From JAVBPP01 sp031549535 (GTDB taxonomy: Bacteria; Bacillota; Clostridia; Oscillospirales; Acutalibacteraceae), in assembly GCA_031549535.1 (NCBI GenBank), contig JAVBPP010000057.1, positions 1 to 19,315 on the forward strand: DNA of 19,315 nt. The letters are read 5' to 3'. Of the stretch, positions 15,665 to 19,315 are shown piece after piece; the first letter of the stretch is position 1, and every line of letters begins with the position of its first letter. The position numbers and the translations under genes were made by a program. The notes beneath the pieces were generated by a model that was not told where the DNA came from, searched no databases, and was given only the letters and a program-made list of their open reading frames with translations.

Positions 15665-16342
15665 ATGAAACGTTCGGAAATTAATGCCGCCATCGACTAC
15701 GCCCTTGCCGCTATGCGAGAAATCAAGCTTCCGTTGTCGGACTTTGCTTTTTGGAACAGAGCTGATTGGAACAGACAGGGCGAAAACCTTTTAAACCTGC
15801 GTGGCATCGGCCTTGGTTGGGATGTCACCGACTTTGGCAGCGGAGATTTTTCCGCCACCGGCTCCGTGCTGTTCACCCTGCGCAACGGCTGTTACGGGCG
15901 GCCGGAACTCGGCACGCCTTATGCCGAAAAGTTGATTTTTCAGAGGCAGGAGCGGGAGCAGGAAATCCCCTTTCACTTCCATATCACCAAAACGGAGGAT
16001 ATCATCAACCGCGGCGGCGGTGTGCTGATGTTGGAACTTTACAACTCCACGGCGGACACCGCGCCGGACAAGACTGCGCCGGTGCGCGTGCGCATGGACG
16101 GTGTGCTGCACACCTTTGCCCCGGGTGAGCCAATCGCCGTCACACCGGGCAATTCCATTACGCTTACACCGGGGCTATTCCACCGTTTTTATGCAAAATA
16201 CGGCGGGGGTGACCTCATCTGCGGCGAGGTCAGCTCGATCAATGACGATAGAAGCGACAACGTCTTTCTTGCGCCCGGCAGGCGCTTTGCTCAAATTGAG
16301 GAGGACGAACCCGCCCGTTACCTGCTCTGCAATGAAATTTGA
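15665..16342 (+). CDS. D-lyxose/D-mannose isomerase
   Basis: A 225-residue cupin-fold sugar isomerase of the D-lyxose isomerase family (EC 5.3.1.15), converting D-lyxose to D-xylulose and usually D-mannose to D-fructose. Metal-binding residues H104, H106 and E111 in PFHFHITKTEDI and H173 in PGLFHRFY are all present, as is the conserved C-terminal GEVSSINDD. Length equals typical members (about 225-230). AAAGGTG lies about 10 bases before the ATG. It sits 23 bases after the PfkB gene, an arrangement that suggests isomerase and kinase act in sequence on the keto sugar. Upstream beta-mannosidase favours mannose as the physiological substrate, but this is inference. Confidence 0.9.
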   Translation: MKRSEINAAIDYALAAMREIKLPLSDFAFWNRADWNRQGENLLNLRGIGLGWDVTDFGSGDFSATGSVLFTLRNGCYGRPELGTPYAEKLIFQRQEREQEIPFHFHITKTEDIINRGGGVLMLELYNSTADTAPDKTAPVRVRMDGVLHTFAPGEPIAVTPGNSITLTPGLFHRFYAKYGGGDLICGEVSSINDDRSDNVFLAPGRRFAQIEEDEPARYLLCNEI

Positions 16343-16446
16343 ATAAAGTGTAAATATTTTGTTCTGTCCTTTGTAAACTCTTGCGCAACAGGCCTTTGGC
16401 GTGTAACATGGAAACGGAGCAGCACTTTAAATTTGGGAGGAGTTTT
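16343..16446 (+). other. Intergenic gap before the ketopantoate-reductase-like gene
   Basis: This 104-base gap is one of the longest in the window. It starts AT-rich and contains a weak promoter-like pair, TTGCGC (16381-16386) and TAACAT (16404-16409), spaced 17 bases, each with only three to four matches to consensus. No hairpin with a T-run is seen. A transcription start for the last two genes could lie here, but the evidence is thin. Confidence 0.3.
16435..16442 (+). promoter_or_regulatory. Ribosome-binding site deciding the start at 16447
   Basis: GGGAGGAG ends 4 bases before ATG 16447. It rejects the in-frame ATG at 16381, whose extra 22 residues would precede the Rossmann strand that should begin the protein. 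Confidence 0.8.
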
Positions 16447-17457
16447 ATGCGTTCTGTATTGATAGGCCCCGGCGCAATCGGCGGAACCGTGGCAACCCTA
16501 ATTACCAATGCCGGTTTTCCGTTGGATGTTGTCTGCGAAAACGAAACCTACGCCGCGCAGTTCCGCGAGCAGGGCTTTCACCTGAGCGGTGCGCGAGGGG
16601 AACATACCGTAAAGCTGAACACCATGGTCGGCATTGAAAATCTGGAACCGGGCTATGACATTTGCATCATTTCCACCAAGGCTTTCATCATGCCAAAACT
16701 TGCGCGGGACATGCTTCCCAAACTCAAGCCGGATTCCATCGTTGTCTGCATGCAAAACGGTATTTGCACGGATTTGCTCGCGGAGGTGGTGGGCGATGAG
16801 CGCACGGTGAGCTGCATGATTGGCTTTGGCGCGACGATGCATGCCCAGGGGGATGTGGAAATGACCAGCCTGGGTGAATTCGCCATCGGCTACCGCTCCG
16901 GTGAAAGCAATGAGAAGCTGGAGTACCTGCGCGATATGATGAACGCCGTACTGCCGACCACCATATCCAAAAACATCACCGGTGATTTGTTCTCCAAACT
17001 GATTATTAACTCCTGCATCAACTCCCTGGGCGGCCTAACAGGCGTAACGCTGGGCACGATGCTCAACGACAAGCGCGCGCGGGTGTTATTTTTGGCCGTT
17101 GCGCGGGAGGGCATCCGCGTTGCCAAGGCCATGAAAATTGAGGTTCCTGCATTTAACGGCATTTTGAACTACAACCTGCTGCTGTTCAGCCAGGCGAAGC
17201 TCTATGATTTTATCTGCGAAACGCTGTTCCGCATTGTGGGCAAGTTGAAATACAGCAGCGTTAAGGTTTCCACCCTGCAAACGTTGGAGCGGGGCGAAAA
17301 AACGGAAATAGATTATTTTAACGGCTATCTCGCCAAAATGGGCGCACAACATGGCGTTGCCACTCCGATTTGCGCCCAACTGACAGAAATGATTCATCAG
17401 ATTGAACGCGGTGAACGCAAGATTGCTATGGAAAATTTATACGATGTAAAACTATAA
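16447..17457 (+). CDS. Ketopantoate reductase family protein (ApbA/PanE)
   Basis: A 336-residue NAD(P)-dependent 2-keto acid reductase; the type enzyme reduces 2-dehydropantoate to pantoate for coenzyme A synthesis. The protein opens with a Rossmann fold (VLIGPGAIGG, 4-13); CMQNGIC (101-107) is the conserved N-G loop. The catalytic set K184-xxx-N188-xxx-N192 (FSKLIINSCINSLGGLTG) keeps the spacing of E. coli PanE K176, N180 and N184. The C-terminal helical domain is present (about 175-336); family members are usually 290-315 residues, so this one is slightly long. The family also contains enzymes for other keto acids, so pantothenate synthesis is not certain; no panB, panC or panD is nearby. 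It is followed after 17 bases by an IlvD-like dehydratase, whose possible product is the precursor of ketopantoate. Confidence 0.85.
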   Translation: MRSVLIGPGAIGGTVATLITNAGFPLDVVCENETYAAQFREQGFHLSGARGEHTVKLNTMVGIENLEPGYDICIISTKAFIMPKLARDMLPKLKPDSIVVCMQNGICTDLLAEVVGDERTVSCMIGFGATMHAQGDVEMTSLGEFAIGYRSGESNEKLEYLRDMMNAVLPTTISKNITGDLFSKLIINSCINSLGGLTGVTLGTMLNDKRARVLFLAVAREGIRVAKAMKIEVPAFNGILNYNLLLFSQAKLYDFICETLFRIVGKLKYSSVKVSTLQTLERGEKTEIDYFNGYLAKMGAQHGVATPICAQLTEMIHQIERGERKIAMENLYDVKL

Positions 17458-17474
17458 GCGTAAGGAGCGACAAC

Positions 17475-19157
17475 ATGGACAGAGAACTCAGAGAAGATTT
17501 CCGCAGCGATATTCTCAAAAACGGCGAATCCAAAATCAGCTCCCGTTCCCTAATGAAGGGCGCAGGCTTAACAGAGGACGAAATTTACCGTCCGTTTATC
17601 GGCGTTTGCAACTCCTATTCCAACTTTTTCCCCGGCCATTCCAATTTAGACAAAATCGGACAGGCCGTCAAGGAAGGCATCTACATGGGCGGCGGCACAC
17701 CGGTGGAGTTCTCCACCATCGGCATCTGTGACGGCATCGTCATGGGCACGCCGGGCATGAAATACTCTCTGCCCAGCCGTGAATTGATTGCGGACAGCGT
17801 GGAATCCATGGCTATGGCGCACACCTGCGACGCCATCGTGCTGATTTGCTCCTGCGACAAAATCATCCCCGGCATGATTATGGGCGCGTTGCGGCTGGAT
17901 ATTCCGACTATCGTTGTCACCGGCGGACCCATGATGGCGGGCTGCTATAAAGGGGAGCGCGTGGATGTGCAGGATATCGCGGAATCCGCGGGCAAAGTGC
18001 TGGCGGGTACACTGGATTTAGAGACCTATGCCGCCTATGAAGACGAGGTCTGCCCCGGCTGTGGCTCCTGCCAGGGGATGTTCACCGCCAACTCCATGGC
18101 CTGCATGACAGAGGTGCTCGGCCTTTCCCTGCCCGGCACAGGAACCATCCCTGCCGTGAGCGCAAAGCGCTATCATATGGCGAAAAAATCCGGTGCGCTG
18201 GCTGTCGAGCTTGCAAAATATGATATAACGCCGTCTTCCTTCCTAACGAAGGAATCCTTCTATAACGCCATTAAGCTGGATATGCTACTCGGCTGTTCCA
18301 CCAACACGGCGCTGCACATCCCTGCAATCGCGCACCAGCTGGGCATTGACATCAGCATTGACGATTTTGACCGCATCAGCCGCGAAACACCGCATTTGGT
18401 GAAGCTCTCCCCCTCCGGCCACCACTTGATGCAGGATTTGGACGTTGCGGGCGGTGTTTCCGCCGTTATCAAACAGGCCATTGAAGCAGGCATTCTGGAC
18501 GGCAGCGTGGAAACCATCCACAACAAGACGCTCGCCGAGGTCGTCGGCAAGGCCGAGGTGCTGGATACGGATGTCATCCATCCCATGGATAATCCCTACT
18601 CCGAAGAGGGTGGTTTGATGGTGCTCAAGGGCAACATCGCCCCCTTGGGCGCAATCATCAAATGCGCGGGTGTGGAGCCGGAAATGTTTGAGCACGAAGG
18701 CCCCGCCAAGGTCTATAACAGCGAACGCGCCGCCTTTGCCGCCCTGCTCATGGGCGGAATTAAGCCCGGCGATGTGATGGTGATCCGCTATGAGGGGCCG
18801 AAGGGAGGACCTGGCATGCAGGAAATGCTGGTGCTCACCGCACTGCTGTGCGGCAAGGGCTTGGATAAGGACGTTGCCCTGGTGACGGACGGCCGTTTCT
18901 CCGGCCTGTCCCGCGGGGGTGTTGTGGGGCATGTTGCGCCCGAGGCGGCGCAGGGCGGCCCAATCGCACTGGTGCAGAACGGAGACCGCATTCGCCTGAG
19001 CCTTTCCAAGCGTTCCATTGATCTTCTCATCAGCGATGAGGAGCTGGAAGAGCGCCGCAAAAATTGGGTTTGCCCCGAGCCGAATATCACAAGCGGCTGG
19101 CTGGCTCGCTACGCCAAGCTGGTTGGGCCGGTTTCAAACGGCGCAGTTTTGGACTGA
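17475..19157 (+). CDS. IlvD/Edd family dehydratase, probably dihydroxy-acid dehydratase
   Basis: A 560-residue iron-sulfur dehydratase. Dihydroxy-acid dehydratase makes 2-ketoisovalerate and 2-keto-3-methylvalerate for branched-chain amino acids. Landmarks: NSYSNFFPGH (46-55), DGIVMGTPGMKYSLPSRE (86-103), C127 in SCDKIIPGM, CPGCGSC (193-199) followed by GMFTANSM, DNPYSEEGGL, and TDGRFSGLSRG with the serine thought to act as base. The PGH motif lacks the extra cysteine found here in [2Fe-2S] dehydratases, pointing to an oxygen-sensitive E. coli-like [4Fe-4S] type. Length is normal (about 550-570). AAGGAG lies 7 bases before the ATG. There are no other ilv or leu genes beside it and the preceding genes act on sugars, so a sugar-acid dehydratase is a real alternative; therefore no symbol is given. 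Confidence 0.88.
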   Translation: MDRELREDFRSDILKNGESKISSRSLMKGAGLTEDEIYRPFIGVCNSYSNFFPGHSNLDKIGQAVKEGIYMGGGTPVEFSTIGICDGIVMGTPGMKYSLPSRELIADSVESMAMAHTCDAIVLICSCDKIIPGMIMGALRLDIPTIVVTGGPMMAGCYKGERVDVQDIAESAGKVLAGTLDLETYAAYEDEVCPGCGSCQGMFTANSMACMTEVLGLSLPGTGTIPAVSAKRYHMAKKSGALAVELAKYDITPSSFLTKESFYNAIKLDMLLGCSTNTALHIPAIAHQLGIDISIDDFDRISRETPHLVKLSPSGHHLMQDLDVAGGVSAVIKQAIEAGILDGSVETIHNKTLAEVVGKAEVLDTDVIHPMDNPYSEEGGLMVLKGNIAPLGAIIKCAGVEPEMFEHEGPAKVYNSERAAFAALLMGGIKPGDVMVIRYEGPKGGPGMQEMLVLTALLCGKGLDKDVALVTDGRFSGLSRGGVVGHVAPEAAQGGPIALVQNGDRIRLSLSKRSIDLLISDEELEERRKNWVCPEPNITSGWLARYAKLVGPVSNGAVLD

Positions 19158-19315
19158 TAAAACTTGTTGGGATGGTATTATACCAATCTCCATTAGAATA
19201 AAGTGTACCCCGTGTCAAGGACAACATGGGTTTTTGCTCTTCCAAAATCAAAGGATATCAGCTATAGTAAAAGGGCTTTACCATTACGCAGGATAGTGCA
19301 ACGCTGAGGAGCGAC
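19158..19315 (+). other. Noncoding right end of window
   Basis: No gene is visible here. It holds an imperfect hairpin (about 19169-19190, a TGGTA/TACCA core with a 3-base TTA loop and a bulged outer stem) without a T-run, so it is at best a weak terminator for the dehydratase gene. Next comes TGTACCCCGTGTCAAGGACA (19204-19223), which looks like an insertion-sequence end, then a -10-like TATAGT (19263-19268) with a poor -35, and finally a ribosome-binding site. Confidence 0.4.
19306..19311 (+). promoter_or_regulatory. Ribosome-binding site of a gene starting just outside the window
   Basis: GAGGAG followed by CGAC copies the GGAGCGAC context found just before the dehydratase start at 17475. 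A plus-strand gene therefore probably begins within about ten bases beyond the window edge. Confidence 0.5.

Noticed and set aside
16338..19207. Repeat of GAATAAAGTGTA at 16341-16352 and 19196-19207
   Set aside because: A shared 12-base word is expected several times by chance in 19 kb; flanking similarity stops within three bases on either side.
1..19315. tRNA or rRNA genes, CRISPR arrays, riboswitches, toxin-antitoxin or phage genes
   Set aside because: Genes fill nearly all of the window, gaps are at most about 160 bases, and none shows cloverleaf, repeat-spacer or riboswitch-like structure; no phage or defence protein family was recognised.

Overview
The window is a dense, entirely plus-strand stretch of bacterial chromosome: fifteen protein genes with short gaps or small overlaps, and no RNA gene, CRISPR array or complete mobile element. 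High GC in most genes (sampled 60-base stretches reach 60-70 %), strong AGGAGG-type ribosome-binding sites and the gene families present (SpoIIIE-type FtsK, DUF3006, NimA-like flavoprotein, zinc-ribbon/PH protein, clostridial-type YgiQ) suggest a GC-rich member of the Clostridia, perhaps Oscillospiraceae. That placement is inference; no marker gene fixes it.

Left part (1-8793), housekeeping and nucleic-acid genes: the 3' part of ftsK/spoIIIE, a divergent methionyl-tRNA-synthetase-like protein, a YgiQ radical SAM protein, a membrane-anchored ComEC-like metallo-beta-lactamase hydrolase coupled to a DUF3006 protein, a NimA-like flavin-binding protein, and miaB (tRNA ms2i6A methylthiotransferase). 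Stops and starts overlap or lie within tens of bases, so this looks like one or a few transcription units with translational coupling.

Middle (8790-10331): a secreted lipoprotein of unknown function, clearly AT-richer than its neighbours and built from two diverged copies of one module, each with a DxNxDxxxE calcium-loop-like motif.

Right part (10376-19157), sugar and keto-acid metabolism: a cytoplasmic GH2 beta-mannosidase, a small zinc-ribbon/PH protein, a mannitol-1-phosphate 5-dehydrogenase-like enzyme, a PfkB sugar kinase with an altered catalytic motif, a D-lyxose/D-mannose isomerase, a ketopantoate-reductase-family enzyme and an IlvD/Edd dehydratase. A plausible reading is a mannoside route: beta-mannosidase frees mannose, the isomerase gives fructose, the kinase gives fructose 6-phosphate, and the dehydrogenase links this to mannitol 1-phosphate. 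No transporter or regulator is inside the window.

The most unusual item is the methionyl-tRNA-synthetase-like protein at 1955-3955. It keeps the HIGH motif and overall fold signatures, but it has a broken KMSKS motif, replaced methionine-pocket residues and an extra domain-sized insertion that resembles DUF3343. It may be a repurposed synthetase rather than the cell's MetRS. The last 158 bases hold no gene, only an imperfect hairpin, a sequence resembling an insertion-sequence end, and a ribosome-binding site for a gene starting just outside.
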